From positions 1 through 64,000 of the forward strand of contig NZ_JAACYI010000017.1 in assembly GCF_009996735.1 (NCBI RefSeq): a DNA stretch of 64,000 bases, given 5' to 3'. Positions 53,716 through 63,216 of this stretch are shown here, piece after piece; the first letter of the stretch is position 1, and each line of letters begins with the position of its first letter. Under the pieces are notes generated by a model, which saw nothing but the letters and a program-made list of their open reading frames with translations, ran no database searches and was not told where the DNA came from. The position numbers were made by a program, and so were the translations under genes. The stretch is from Cellulomonas sp. APG4. GTDB lineage: Bacteria; Actinomycetota; Actinomycetes; Actinomycetales; Cellulomonadaceae.

Positions 53716-55686
53716 ATGAGCCGTCCCGTCGCCCCCGCCCTGTCCGCCGCCCTCGAGAGCACGTACGCCGGGACCGCCGTCGGGCGCGTGCCCGACGGCG
53801 TGCTGCTCCCACCAGCGGTGCGGGCCGCGATCGAGGCAGCGCCGCGCGTCGTCGTTCCCGCGACCCGTGCCGAGCTGTACGCGCTCGCCCTGGGACCCGA
53901 CTGCGGCCCGCGGTTCGACGTCGTCTACGACGCGGGTGGGCGCGCGGTGGTCGAGGCCGACGTGGTGCGCTGCCGCAACGGGATCGCGGTCAACTACCCC
54001 GAGGACTACATGCGCCGGCGCGACCCGGACTGCATGCGGATCGCGGACTCCCTGCCCACCGACAAGCCGCGCTACCGCGACGTCTACGGCCACGACTTCG
54101 CGCCCGTCAAGGCCGAGACGCTCGACTGGCTCGCGGGTCAGGAGCTGGTGGTGGTGCCGTTCCGCGCCGGGGGCCCGCGGCTCGGCTCGCCGTCGCTCGC
54201 GGTGTGCCCGCTCAACGCCGCGTTCTTCGCGCTCGCGCTCGTGGACCTGCAGGGCTGGGTGACGTTCGACGAGCTCGAGACCCAGGTGGGCGCGTGGGAG
54301 CCGCGGTCGATCCTGTACGTCGCACCGCCGTTCCGGCACACGCACTTCGCGGGCCGGCAGGTGGTGGTGCACGACCGCTCCGAGACGCTGCACGAGGTGT
54401 TCGCCTACAACCTGTACCCGGGGCCGAGCGCCAAGAAGGGCGTGTTCTCGGTGCTGCTCGACATCGGCGAGCACGAGGGCTGGCTCACCGCCCACGCGTC
54501 GTCGGTGCGCGTCACCACGCCGTACGAGAACGAGACCGTCGTGATGCACGAGGGCGCCTCGGGCGGCGGCAAGTCCGAGATGTGCCAGGAGCTCCGGCGG
54601 CGCGAGGACGGTCGGATCCTGCTCGGCACCAACGTGGTGACCGACGAGCCGTACGTCATCACGCTGGGCGAGACCAGCCGCCTCGAGCCCGTGACGGACG
54701 ACATGACGCTGTGCCACCGCGACCTCCAGGCCGGCGACGGCACGCTCACGGTGGCCGACGCCGAGGACGGCTGGTTCGTGCGCGTCGACAACCTCACCGA
54801 GTACGGGGAGGACGTGCACCTCGAGCGCGTGATCATCCACCCCGCCGAGCCGCTGGTCTTCTTCAACCTCCAGGGCATGCCGGACGCGACCGTGCTGCCG
54901 TGGGAGCACACGCTCGACTCGACCGGCAAGCCGTGCCCCAACCCGCGCGTCGTCGTGCCCCGCCGTCTGGTGCGCGACGTGGTGGACGAGCCCGAGCAGG
55001 TGGACGTGCGGACGTTCGGCGTGCGGATGCCGGCGTGCACGCGCACGGCGCCGAGCTACGGGATCATGGGCATGATGCACCTGGTGCCACCGTCGGTGGC
55101 CTGGCTGTGGCGGCTCATCGCGCCGCGCGGGGACAAGAACCCGTCGATCGGTGAGAGCTCGGCGGACGCCGTCCTGGCGCACGGGGGCATGGTGGCCGAG
55201 GGGGTCGGCTCGTTCTGGCCGTTCTCGACCGGCACGCGCGTCGCGGCCGCGAACCTGCTGCTGCGGCAGATCGTCGACGCACCGCGCGTGCGGTACGTGC
55301 TCACGCCCAACCAGCACGTGGGCGCCTACCGCGTGGGTTTCGCGGCCGAGTGGCTCACGCGCGAGTACCTGGCCCGGCGCGGCGCCGGGCGCATCCGGCC
55401 CGAGCACCTGGTGCCGTCGCGGTGCCCGCTGTTCGGGTACACGCTGCGCGAGATGAAGATCGACGGGCAGCTCATCCGGCCCACGTTCCTGCGGCCCGAC
55501 CAGCAGTCGCAGGTGGGCGAGGAGGCCTACGACGCGGGCGCCGCGATCCTCACGGGCTTCTTCAAGGCCGAGCTCGCGCCGTTCCTCACGCCCGAGCTCG
55601 ACCCGCTGGGCCGCGCGATCATCGAGGCCTGCCTCGCCGACGCGCCGGTGGACCGCTACGCCGAGCTCACCCCGATGCAGGCCTGA
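53716..55686 (+). CDS. DUF4914-like protein with PEPCK/HPr-kinase-type P-loop
   Basis: 656-residue protein that I assign to DUF4914, a family without known activity. Conserved-looking stretches are NYPEDYMRRRDPDCMRIADS, RHTHFAGRQVVVHDRSETLH, a P-loop-like HEGASGGGKSEMCQELRR near residue 280, and WPFSTGTRVAAANLLLRQIV. The P-loop with GGGKS and surrounding strands resembles the PEPCK/HPr kinase fold, so an ATP- or GTP-dependent carboxykinase or kinase role is conceivable but unproven. No signal or membrane segment is seen. ATG 53716 has GAGGAG 6 nt upstream. It is monocistronic, with an inverted-repeat element downstream. Confidence 0.72.
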   Translation: MSRPVAPALSAALESTYAGTAVGRVPDGVLLPPAVRAAIEAAPRVVVPATRAELYALALGPDCGPRFDVVYDAGGRAVVEADVVRCRNGIAVNYPEDYMRRRDPDCMRIADSLPTDKPRYRDVYGHDFAPVKAETLDWLAGQELVVVPFRAGGPRLGSPSLAVCPLNAAFFALALVDLQGWVTFDELETQVGAWEPRSILYVAPPFRHTHFAGRQVVVHDRSETLHEVFAYNLYPGPSAKKGVFSVLLDIGEHEGWLTAHASSVRVTTPYENETVVMHEGASGGGKSEMCQELRRREDGRILLGTNVVTDEPYVITLGETSRLEPVTDDMTLCHRDLQAGDGTLTVADAEDGWFVRVDNLTEYGEDVHLERVIIHPAEPLVFFNLQGMPDATVLPWEHTLDSTGKPCPNPRVVVPRRLVRDVVDEPEQVDVRTFGVRMPACTRTAPSYGIMGMMHLVPPSVAWLWRLIAPRGDKNPSIGESSADAVLAHGGMVAEGVGSFWPFSTGTRVAAANLLLRQIVDAPRVRYVLTPNQHVGAYRVGFAAEWLTREYLARRGAGRIRPEHLVPSRCPLFGYTLREMKIDGQLIRPTFLRPDQQSQVGEEAYDAGAAILTGFFKAELAPFLTPELDPLGRAIIEACLADAPVDRYAELTPMQA

Positions 55687-55751
55687 CCGGCCCCGCGCGC
55701 CCTTCGCGCCCGTCGTCGCCGTCGCCCGTCACGCGGCCCCTCCCCGCCGGC

Positions 55752-55817
55752 GAGTTCGCACACCCGCATCGAGTTCGCACGCCCCACAGTGCGAACTCGA
55801 TGCAGGAGTGCGATCTC
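55752..55817. repeat. Nested inverted-repeat intergenic element C
   Basis: A perfect 15-bp inverted repeat (55766-55780 with 55789-55803, loop 8 nt) is enclosed by an outer pair GAGTTCGCAC (55752) and GTGCGATCTC (55808) with one mismatch. The layout of two direct arms then two inverted arms is the same as in elements A and B but with a different sequence. It lies between convergent genes. Confidence 0.7.
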
Positions 55818-55851
55818 AGCCAGGCGGCGGGCAGGACCCGCAGGTGGGGCC

Positions 55852-56508
55852 TCAGGCGTGGGGGTGGTCGTGCGGTTCCACGGGCGGGGCGTCGGGGCCG
55901 CCGGGGCCGCGGTGCGCGGACGCCGTCGGCGCGGGCGCCGCGTCGCCGTCGGGCACGGGGTGCGCGGGCTCGCGGGTGAGCCAGCCGTCGATGACCTCGA
56001 GGCTCGCGACCCGCTCGGCCGGTCCCGCCGCGACGCGGGCCGCGACCTGCCCGAAGACGGCGCACCCGGCCAGGGTCAGCACGCCGACGACGGCGGTCAC
56101 GGCGGCGAGGGAGGGCGGGGCTTCTGCACCGCGCGCCGCACCCCACACGAGCAGGACGACGGCCGAGCCGCCCCATGCCGTCGCGAGCGCGGCCAGCACC
56201 GGAGCGCCGGTCCGCCGGCGCGGGAGCAGCCTGCGCGCGACCCCGAGCAGGCCCACCGCCCACGTGGCGCCGCCCACCAGCACGCCGACCACCCCACCGA
56301 CGAGCGCGGGCGTCTCGGGCAGCTCGAGCAGGGCGAGCGTGAAGAGCAGGCCGGTCCACTCGTCGTCGGCCTCGGGCTCGGTGAACGGCACGGGCTCGAC
56401 GAGGGACGCCGCCCACGCGCCCACGAGCGCGCCGACAGCGACGCCGATGGCGAGCACGAGCAGCGCGAGCGCGGCGGCGCGCCACCGCACGGTCTGACGA
56501 CGTTCCAC
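55852..56508 (-). CDS. Hypothetical membrane protein
   Basis: 218-residue protein of unknown function with four predicted helices (about residues 10-32, 60-85, 105-125 and 135-160). The loop after helix 1 contains VEPVPFTEPEADDEWTG, and the C-terminal 50 residues are His/Pro/Asp-rich, ending in EPHDHPHA, which could bind metal. No family is recognised. GTG 56508 has GAGGAG about 6 nt upstream. It diverges from the NhaP-like antiporter gene over a 180-nt gap, so a shared ion-related function is possible but not shown. Confidence 0.65.
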   Translation of the reverse strand: MERRQTVRWRAAALALLVLAIGVAVGALVGAWAASLVEPVPFTEPEADDEWTGLLFTLALLELPETPALVGGVVGVLVGGATWAVGLLGVARRLLPRRRTGAPVLAALATAWGGSAVVLLVWGAARGAEAPPSLAAVTAVVGVLTLAGCAVFGQVAARVAAGPAERVASLEVIDGWLTREPAHPVPDGDAAPAPTASAHRGPGGPDAPPVEPHDHPHA

Positions 56509-56688
56509 GGCTCTCCTCGGCAGGGGGCCTCCACCCTCTCACCCGACCGCCCGCGCTCCCACCCTCCCGCCCGACCCGGCCCGCCACCGGCGGCACCGCC
56601 ACCGGCACCGGCGCGGGAGGGGGCGGGCGAGGGCGGGGGAAGCGCGAGCGCGGATGCGGGGGGCGAGTGTGCGGCCTAGCGTCGGGGG

Positions 56689-57906
56689 ATGCCCGAGCTC
56701 CATGTGCTGTACGCGGTGCTGGGTGGGTCGGCCGTGGCGCTCGCGCTCGTGAGCCGGCGGCTGCGCGAGGCCCCGGTGAGCGAACCGCTGGTCGCCCTCG
56801 TGCTCGGCGTGCTGCTGGGGCCCGCGGCCCTCGGCTGGTTCGTCGTGAGCCCCGAGGCGCGCGACGTGGTGCTGCTCGAGGGCTCGCGCCTCCTCCTGGC
56901 GGCCTCCGTGATGGCGGCCGCGCTCCGCTTCCGCGCTCGCGACCTGCGCGACGTGGTGCGCCCCGTCGCGATCCTGCTCGCCGTCGCGATGCCCCTCGCC
57001 GCCGTCGTGACGGGCGCGCTGACGCTGCTGCTCGGGCTCCCCCTGGCCCTCGCGGCGGTGGTCGGCGCGTGCATGTCGCCCACCGACCCGGTGCTCGCGG
57101 CCTCGGTCGTGACGGGGGAACCCGCCGAGCGTGACCTGCCCGGACGCGTGCGCCGCATGCTGACCGTCGAGAGCGGGGCCAATGACGGGCTCGCCCTCGC
57201 GCTCGTGGGTGTCGCTGTCGCCGCCGCGCTGCCGGGGAGCGGGCTCGGCGACGCGCTCGGACGCGTGACGTGGGAGGTGCTCGGCGGCACGGCGATCGGC
57301 CTCGCGCTCGGCGTCCTCACCGCACGGGCCACGCGCCGCGCCACGGTGGACCGTGCGCTCGAGGCCGGGCCCGAGCTCGTGCTGACCCTGCTGCTCGCCC
57401 TCGGGACTCTCGGGATCGCGCGCGTGGCCCACACCGGCGGCGTGCTCGCCGTGTTCATCGCGGGCCTCGCCTACAACGCGGTGCTCGAGCGCGGCGGCAG
57501 AGCGGCCGACGAGGAGCGCTCGACCCAGGACCGCGTGGACGAGGCGATCAACCGCTACGCGGTGCTGCCGCTGTTCGTGGTGCTCGGCGCCACGGTGCCG
57601 TGGTCGGGCTGGGCCGCGCTGGGGCCGGCCGCGATCGCCGTCGTCGTCGGGGTGCTGCTGCTGCGACGGCTTCCGCTGGTGCTGCTGCTGGCGCGGCCGC
57701 TCGGGCTGCGGCCGCGCGACGCCGTGTTCGCGGGCTGGTTCGGGCCGATGGGCGTGAGCGCCGTGTTCTATCTCGCGCACGCACGGCACGAGGGCCTCAC
57801 CGACCCGACCCTGGACGCCGTCGGCACCCTGCTGATCGCCGCGAGCGTGGTCGTGTTCGGCCTCACGGGTAGCCCGGCTCGCCGCGCCTACGCCCGCCTT
57901 CCCTGA
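56689..57906 (+). CDS. NhaP-type Na+(K+)/H+ antiporter (CPA1 family)
   Basis: 405-residue membrane antiporter with about twelve helices. The ion-coupling motif is GACMSPTDPVLAASVVTGEP near residue 130, followed by VESGANDGLALALVG with the essential Asp, both standard for CPA1/NhaP proteins. The cytoplasmic regulatory tail is absent. It would exchange Na+ or K+ for protons in pH or osmotic balance. ATG 56689 lies exactly 6 nt after TAGCGT, the leaderless signature. Downstream come intergenic element B and a PadR gene. Confidence 0.88.
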   Translation: MPELHVLYAVLGGSAVALALVSRRLREAPVSEPLVALVLGVLLGPAALGWFVVSPEARDVVLLEGSRLLLAASVMAAALRFRARDLRDVVRPVAILLAVAMPLAAVVTGALTLLLGLPLALAAVVGACMSPTDPVLAASVVTGEPAERDLPGRVRRMLTVESGANDGLALALVGVAVAAALPGSGLGDALGRVTWEVLGGTAIGLALGVLTARATRRATVDRALEAGPELVLTLLLALGTLGIARVAHTGGVLAVFIAGLAYNAVLERGGRAADEERSTQDRVDEAINRYAVLPLFVVLGATVPWSGWAALGPAAIAVVVGVLLLRRLPLVLLLARPLGLRPRDAVFAGWFGPMGVSAVFYLAHARHEGLTDPTLDAVGTLLIAASVVVFGLTGSPARRAYARLP

Positions 57907-57953
57907 CCCCGCTCCGCCCCCGGCGCTCCCGCCCCTGCCCCACCCCCAGTCCC

Positions 57954-58025
57954 CCGAGGTCGCCACCTGGCGCCGAGGTCGTCGCTCGCGCCCGGCGATC
58001 TCGGCGCGGAGCGGCGACCTCGGCG
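57954..58025. repeat. Nested inverted-repeat intergenic element, copy B
   Basis: This 72-nt element aligns without gaps to copy A (35688-35759). Outer arms are CCGAGGTCGCCA and GGCGACCTCGGCG; the inner arms differ slightly (CCGAGGTCG with CGATCTCGG). It lies between the antiporter and PadR genes. Confidence 0.75.
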
Positions 58026-58055
58026 CCTTGAGGGGGTGGGGGGAGGACCAGGGTC

Positions 58056-58083
58056 TTGTCGGCGATGCGTTGGCGATATATCG
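58056..58083 (+). promoter_or_regulatory. PadR gene promoter with central palindrome
   Basis: TTGTCG (58056-58061) is followed about 15 nt on by TATATC inside the 10-bp palindrome CGATATATCG (58074-58083). The palindrome could be the operator by which PadR represses itself. The PadR ATG is at 58111. Confidence 0.5.
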
Positions 58084-58110
58084 TGAGTGCATCAACGACA
58101 GGAGATCATC

Positions 58111-58830
58111 ATGAGGAACCATGACTTCGGCCCCGGGTCGGTTCGCGGCGAGCGCCGCTTCCGGCTCGAGGGCGACGACGAGCGCGGCATGCGCGGGCAC
58201 CGCGGACGGCGTGGCCACGGCCCCGGTTGGGGCGGGCGCGGTCGCGGCCGCGAGGACGACGGCCCCGACGGCGCCCCCTTCGAGGGACCGCCGTTCGGTG
58301 GCCCCCCGTTCGGGCCTGGCTTCGGCGGCCCGCCGTTCGGACCTGGTGGCCCGCGCGGCCGCGGCAGGGGTGGCCGGGGGCGCGCCCGCGGCGACGTCCG
58401 CGCCGCGATCCTGCTGCTGCTCGACGAGCAGCCGCGCCACGGCTACGAGCTGATCCAGGAGATCGGCGAGCGCAGCCAGGGCACCTGGACACCCAGCCCC
58501 GGGTCCGTCTACCCGACCCTCCAGGCGCTCGCGGACGAGGGGCTCGTGACCGTCGAGCCCGTCGAGGGCCGACGCACCGCGTCGCTCACGCCCGACGGCG
58601 TCGCGTACGTCGCCGAGCACCGCGAGCGGCTGGGCACGCCCTGGACGGCGGGCGCCGGCGACACGTCGGTCCACGCCTTGCGCACCGAGGTGCTCGCGGT
58701 GAAGGACGCCGCGATGCAGGTGGCGCGGGTGGGCACGCCGGCCCAGCAGGCCGCCGCGGTCGAGGCGCTCACCTCCGCGCGCAAGGCGCTCTACCGCCTG
58801 CTCGCCGAGGACGACGCCCCGGAGGCCTGA
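58111..58830 (+). CDS. PadR-family transcriptional regulator with long Gly/Pro/Arg-rich N-terminus
   Basis: 239-residue regulator. The first 95 residues are disordered, Gly/Pro/Phe/Arg-rich and contain repeats such as PPFGGPPFGPGFGGPPFG followed by an RGG-like stretch. The PadR winged helix follows (AAILLLLDEQPRHGYELIQE, SPGSVYPTLQALADEGLVTV) and a C-terminal dimerisation part. PadR proteins sense small molecules and usually repress efflux or detoxification genes. ATG 58111 has AGGAGA 6 nt upstream. A -10 with a palindrome lies just before it. The target may be itself; no pump gene is adjacent downstream, where a convergent terminator lies. Confidence 0.9.
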   Translation: MRNHDFGPGSVRGERRFRLEGDDERGMRGHRGRRGHGPGWGGRGRGREDDGPDGAPFEGPPFGGPPFGPGFGGPPFGPGGPRGRGRGGRGRARGDVRAAILLLLDEQPRHGYELIQEIGERSQGTWTPSPGSVYPTLQALADEGLVTVEPVEGRRTASLTPDGVAYVAEHRERLGTPWTAGAGDTSVHALRTEVLAVKDAAMQVARVGTPAQQAAAVEALTSARKALYRLLAEDDAPEA

Positions 58831-58833
58831 GAC

Positions 58834-58871
58834 GCCGTCGGGCGGGAGGTGCTCGCCTCCCGCCCGACGGC
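58834..58871. terminator. Bidirectional terminator between PadR and mmsA genes
   Basis: A perfect 16-bp stem (58834-58849 with 58856-58871) closes a 6-nt loop, filling the gap between convergent stops at 58830 and 58872. Confidence 0.85.
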
Positions 58872-60368
<1,497 letters not shown>

Positions 60369-60460
60369 CGCCCCTCCGTCCGCAGGCGCCGACACCGTCG
60401 TCGACCCGTCCAGCATCCAGCACCCGCCCCACCCACCGGAACCCCCGCCCAGCACCACTG

Positions 60461-60539
60461 CGCCCAAAGGTTCGAAGGCGAACCTCTGCGCGGGTGGGCT
60501 CGTCCTGAACCACCACATCCGCACGGGAGCTCGCACCTG
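60461..60539 (-). repeat. 79-nt intergenic element, copy 2
   Basis: Read on the minus strand, this is the partner of 49685-49763. The identical 34-nt core is 60461-60494, with the hairpin-forming GGTTCGCCTTCGAACC. It lies upstream of mmsA, and both copies point toward the gene that follows. Confidence 0.8.
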
Positions 60540-60639
60540 CACCGTCGCCTCGCTCACCGCGGGACCCGATGAGATCGCACCGTCGGTCGTGTCAGACCCC
60601 TGCGGAAGCATCGCGACCCCGCTCACACCAGGAGCCCAC

Positions 60640-62019
60640 ATGTCCGCACCCGCCGGCACCGAACGGTTCCCCGTCGACACCCTGCGCACGCGACTGTCGG
60701 GTCGCGTGCTCATCCCGGGCGATCCCGAGTACGACGACGCCCGCCTGATCGCGCTGGGCGGTCTGGACCCCAGTCCCGCAGCGATCGCGCGTCCGGTCCA
60801 CGACGACGACGTCGCGGCCGTGGTCTCGTTCGCCCGTGAGCACGGGGTGCCGCTCGCCGTGCGCGGCGGCGGGCACAGCGGCGCAGCGCACGGCACCGTG
60901 AACGACGGTCTGGTGCTGGACCTGCGAGACATGACGGCGCTCGACGTCGACGCGGACGCGCGCACCGTGTGGGCAGATGCGGGCCTCACCGCGGGCGACG
61001 TGACAAAGGCACTGAGCCCGTACGGCCTCGCGGTCGGGTTCGGCGACACCGCGACGGTCGGCATCGGAGGCATCACGCTCGGCGGGGGTGTCGGCTTCCT
61101 CTCACGCAGGTACGGGCTCACGATCGACAACCTGCTCGCGGCCGACGTCGTGACGGCGGACGGTCAGGTGCGGCGCGTCAGCGCGGACCACGAGCCCGAG
61201 CTGTTCTGGGGCATCCGGGGTGGCGGCGGCAACTTCGGTGTCGTGACCCGGTTCCAGCTCCGGCTTGAGGCGATCTCGCAGGTGGTCGGCGGCATGTTGC
61301 TGCTGCGCGCGACCTCCGAGGCGCTCGCCGCCGTGATGGTCGCCGCCCAGAACTCCCCCGAGGAGCTGTCGCCCATCGTCAACGTGATGCCCTGCCCGCC
61401 CATCCCCGGCGTGCCGGCCGAGCACCACGGAACGCTCGTGATCATGTGCGAGCTGTGCGCCGTCGGCTCCACGGCCGACGGCGAGGCTGCGGTCGCGCCG
61501 TTCCGCGCCGCCGGCGAGGTGCTGCTCGACGGCGTCGCCCCGCGTCCGTACGCCGAGCTGTTCGCCGAGGAGGGCCCGGCGTTCCGGCCGGTCGTGAGAG
61601 GGACGTCGCTCTTCCTCGACGCGGTGGACGCCGATCTCGCGGTCGCGATCATGGAGAGGCTCGAAGCCGCCGACGGCATGCGCGTCGTGCAGCTGCGGCC
61701 GCTGGGCGGGGCGATCGCGCGCGTCCCGGCCGACGCCACCGCGTACGCCCACCGGGACCGCAGGCTCATGGGCTACGTCGCGGCCATCCTTGGCCCCGGC
61801 GAGGACGCCCAGGGGCCGAGCGACTGGGTGGCCGGCACCGCCGACCTGCTCAGGCAGGGCGACGACGGCGTGTATGTGAACTTCCTCTTCGACGAGGGCC
61901 ACGAGCGCGTGCGCGCGGCCTACCCCGGCGCCACCTGGGACCGGCTCACCGCGCTCAAGGCTCGGGTGGACCCGACGAACCTCTTCCGCCGCAACCAGAA
62001 CATCCCGCCCGCGCGCTGA
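60640..62019 (+). CDS. FAD-linked oxidoreductase, berberine-bridge-enzyme-like
   Basis: 459-residue oxidase of the VAO/BBE type. The FAD-binding domain has PLAVRGGGHSGAAHG with the His that usually binds FAD covalently, then VGFGDTATVGIGGITLGGGV and FWGIRGGGGNFGVVTRFQL. The C-terminal BBE motif is DRLTALKARVDPTNLFRRNQ with the usual NxxF/RxxQNI ending. Typical substrates are sugars, alcohols or secondary metabolites. ATG 60640 has GGAG 7 nt upstream; an in-frame ATG further upstream at 60589 is less supported. No partner gene suggests its pathway. Confidence 0.88.
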   Translation: MSAPAGTERFPVDTLRTRLSGRVLIPGDPEYDDARLIALGGLDPSPAAIARPVHDDDVAAVVSFAREHGVPLAVRGGGHSGAAHGTVNDGLVLDLRDMTALDVDADARTVWADAGLTAGDVTKALSPYGLAVGFGDTATVGIGGITLGGGVGFLSRRYGLTIDNLLAADVVTADGQVRRVSADHEPELFWGIRGGGGNFGVVTRFQLRLEAISQVVGGMLLLRATSEALAAVMVAAQNSPEELSPIVNVMPCPPIPGVPAEHHGTLVIMCELCAVGSTADGEAAVAPFRAAGEVLLDGVAPRPYAELFAEEGPAFRPVVRGTSLFLDAVDADLAVAIMERLEAADGMRVVQLRPLGGAIARVPADATAYAHRDRRLMGYVAAILGPGEDAQGPSDWVAGTADLLRQGDDGVYVNFLFDEGHERVRAAYPGATWDRLTALKARVDPTNLFRRNQNIPPAR

Positions 62020-62346
62020 CCGCGGCGTCGTCTCGCCCGGCGGACGGCCTCTTCTGCCGGGCACGTCGCGCTGCTTCGATCACCCCATGACCCGCGGACG
62101 CCTGGTGAGCAGCGCGCTCACCCGTGCCCGCGTCTCGCTCCGGCGTCGAATGCCCTAGGGCGCGCGCCGTCCCCTCGCACGATCCCGACCGCCCGGCCCT
62201 GCCGTGCGCGCCGTCGTCGTCGTGCAGGTGCTCCCTCGAGCCACGGCCGCGCCCGCTCCGCGACGGCCGACCCACGTCGCGCCGTCGGTGCGCGCCGTCG
62301 TCGTGCGCGCGACCCCAGGACGACTCGACACCCAGGAGCAACCACC
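62020..62346. other. Intergenic region upstream of osmC
   Basis: A 327-nt gap between the FAD oxidase and OsmC genes. It contains a possible 23-codon open frame at 62087-62158 and the palindrome CCCTAGGG near its end. No terminator or clear promoter is seen. Confidence 0.5.
62087..62158 (+). CDS. Possible small upstream ORF (23 codons)
   Basis: ATG to TAG encoding MTRGRLVSSALTRARVSLRR plus three residues. TTCGAT lies 6 nt before the ATG, which weakly resembles the leaderless -10. Short Arg-rich leader peptides occur upstream of actinobacterial sulfur genes, but the Cys residues expected of a cysteine sensor are absent. This is a weak candidate. Confidence 0.2.
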   Translation: MTRGRLVSSALTRARVSLRRRMP

Positions 62347-62901
62347 ATGAGCACCACCACGACCAGCAGCAGCACCACCCTCGCGGCCGACCGTGAGGAG
62401 CGCCTCGGCGCGATCATCTCCGCCACCACGAGCGCCGTCGGCGAGGACCCGACGCGCGCGGCGGTGCAGTTCACCGCGACGGGCTCCGCGACCGGCTCGG
62501 TCGCCACCGACGTCCGCACCCGGCAGCACGCGTTCGTCGTCGACGAGCCCGCCTCGCTCGGTGGCGACGACTCCGCCACCAACCCGGTCGAGTACGCACT
62601 CGGCGCGCTCATCGGCTGCCAGGTGGTGACGTACCGGTTCTGGGCCACGCGCCTGGGCATCCGGGTCGACGACGTGCAGATCGAGGCGGTGGGCGACCTC
62701 GACGTGCGCGGCTTCTTCGGGCTCGACGACGGCGTGCGGCCGGGCTTCGGCGAGATCCGCCTCGACGTGCAGCTCACCGGCCCGGAGACGGCCGAGCGCT
62801 ACGCCGAGCTGCACGCGGCCGTCGACGCGCACTGCCCGGTGCTCGACCTGTTCACGGCCGAGACACCGGTCACCACGACGGTCCGCACCGCCACGGCCTG
62901 A
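62347..62901 (+). CDS. OsmC/Ohr-family peroxiredoxin-like protein
   Basis: 184-residue OsmC-family protein. The two catalytic cysteines are in LGALIGCQVVTYRFWA and HCPVLDLFTAETPV, about 75-80 residues apart as in OsmC, so organic hydroperoxide reduction is expected. Ser/Thr-rich first 20 residues are disordered. The ATG at 62347 has CAGGAG about 9 nt upstream. It ends in a large bidirectional terminator shared with the small gene at 62992. It is probably involved in oxidative or osmotic stress response; no Ohr-specific regulator is evident. Confidence 0.9.
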   Translation: MSTTTTSSSTTLAADREERLGAIISATTSAVGEDPTRAAVQFTATGSATGSVATDVRTRQHAFVVDEPASLGGDDSATNPVEYALGALIGCQVVTYRFWATRLGIRVDDVQIEAVGDLDVRGFFGLDDGVRPGFGEIRLDVQLTGPETAERYAELHAAVDAHCPVLDLFTAETPVTTTVRTATA

Positions 62902-62917
62902 ACCGCCCCAGGCGCAG

Positions 62918-62967
62918 ACGACGACGCCCGCGGCGCTCCCCCACCGGAGCGTCGCGGGCGTCGTCGT
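62918..62967. terminator. Large bidirectional terminator between osmC and a small gene
   Basis: A 22-bp stem (62918-62939 with 62946-62967, one G-U pair) with a 6-nt loop; a further pairing of flanks may extend it. It ends transcripts of both convergent genes. Confidence 0.85.
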
Positions 62968-62991
62968 GCGGGGCGCCTGGGCCCCGCGGGA

Positions 62992-63090
62992 TCAGATGCG
63001 GGTGCGGCGCGGGTTGCTCACCGACGTGGTGCGGATGGTCCCGGCCGCCTCGCGGGCGTCGACGGCGGTCTCGCTGTGCTGCTCGTTCAT
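62992..63090 (-). CDS. Small protein of 32 residues
   Basis: A short gene with ATG 63090 and stop 62992, preceded by the full Shine-Dalgarno AGGAGG with good spacing. The product starts MNEQHSETAVDAREAAGTIR and ends in SNPRRTRI; it is hydrophilic with no membrane or signal segment. A strong terminator follows and the operator-like palindrome 63120-63133 lies upstream, so it looks transcribed alone. It could be a regulatory peptide, stress protein or leader. No family is recognised. Confidence 0.6.
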   Translation of the reverse strand: MNEQHSETAVDAREAAGTIRTTSVSNPRRTRI

Positions 63091-63119
63091 ACGAACCTCC
63101 TCGATCGACGGGCGCGGTC

Positions 63120-63133
63120 TCTTGATATCGAGA
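63120..63133. promoter_or_regulatory. Operator-like imperfect palindrome
   Basis: TCTTGATATCGAGA pairs at six of seven positions of the dyad and lies about 30 nt upstream of the small-protein ATG at 63090. It resembles MarR- or TetR-type operators, but no regulator can be named. Confidence 0.5.
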
Positions 63134-63184
63134 CATCTTGCGTCACTCCGTCAGATTCCGCACCCGGCGGAGCAAGAGACATAC

Positions 63185-63204
63185 GTCACACCTCGAGGTG
63201 TGAC
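63185..63204. promoter_or_regulatory. Perfect 20-bp palindrome
   Basis: GTCACACCTCGAGGTGTGAC is a perfect palindrome that ends 12 nt before the GTG at 63217 and could be an operator controlling the last gene. It overlaps the expected -10 region. Confidence 0.65.
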
Positions 63205-63216
63205 AGGGTGCCTGCC

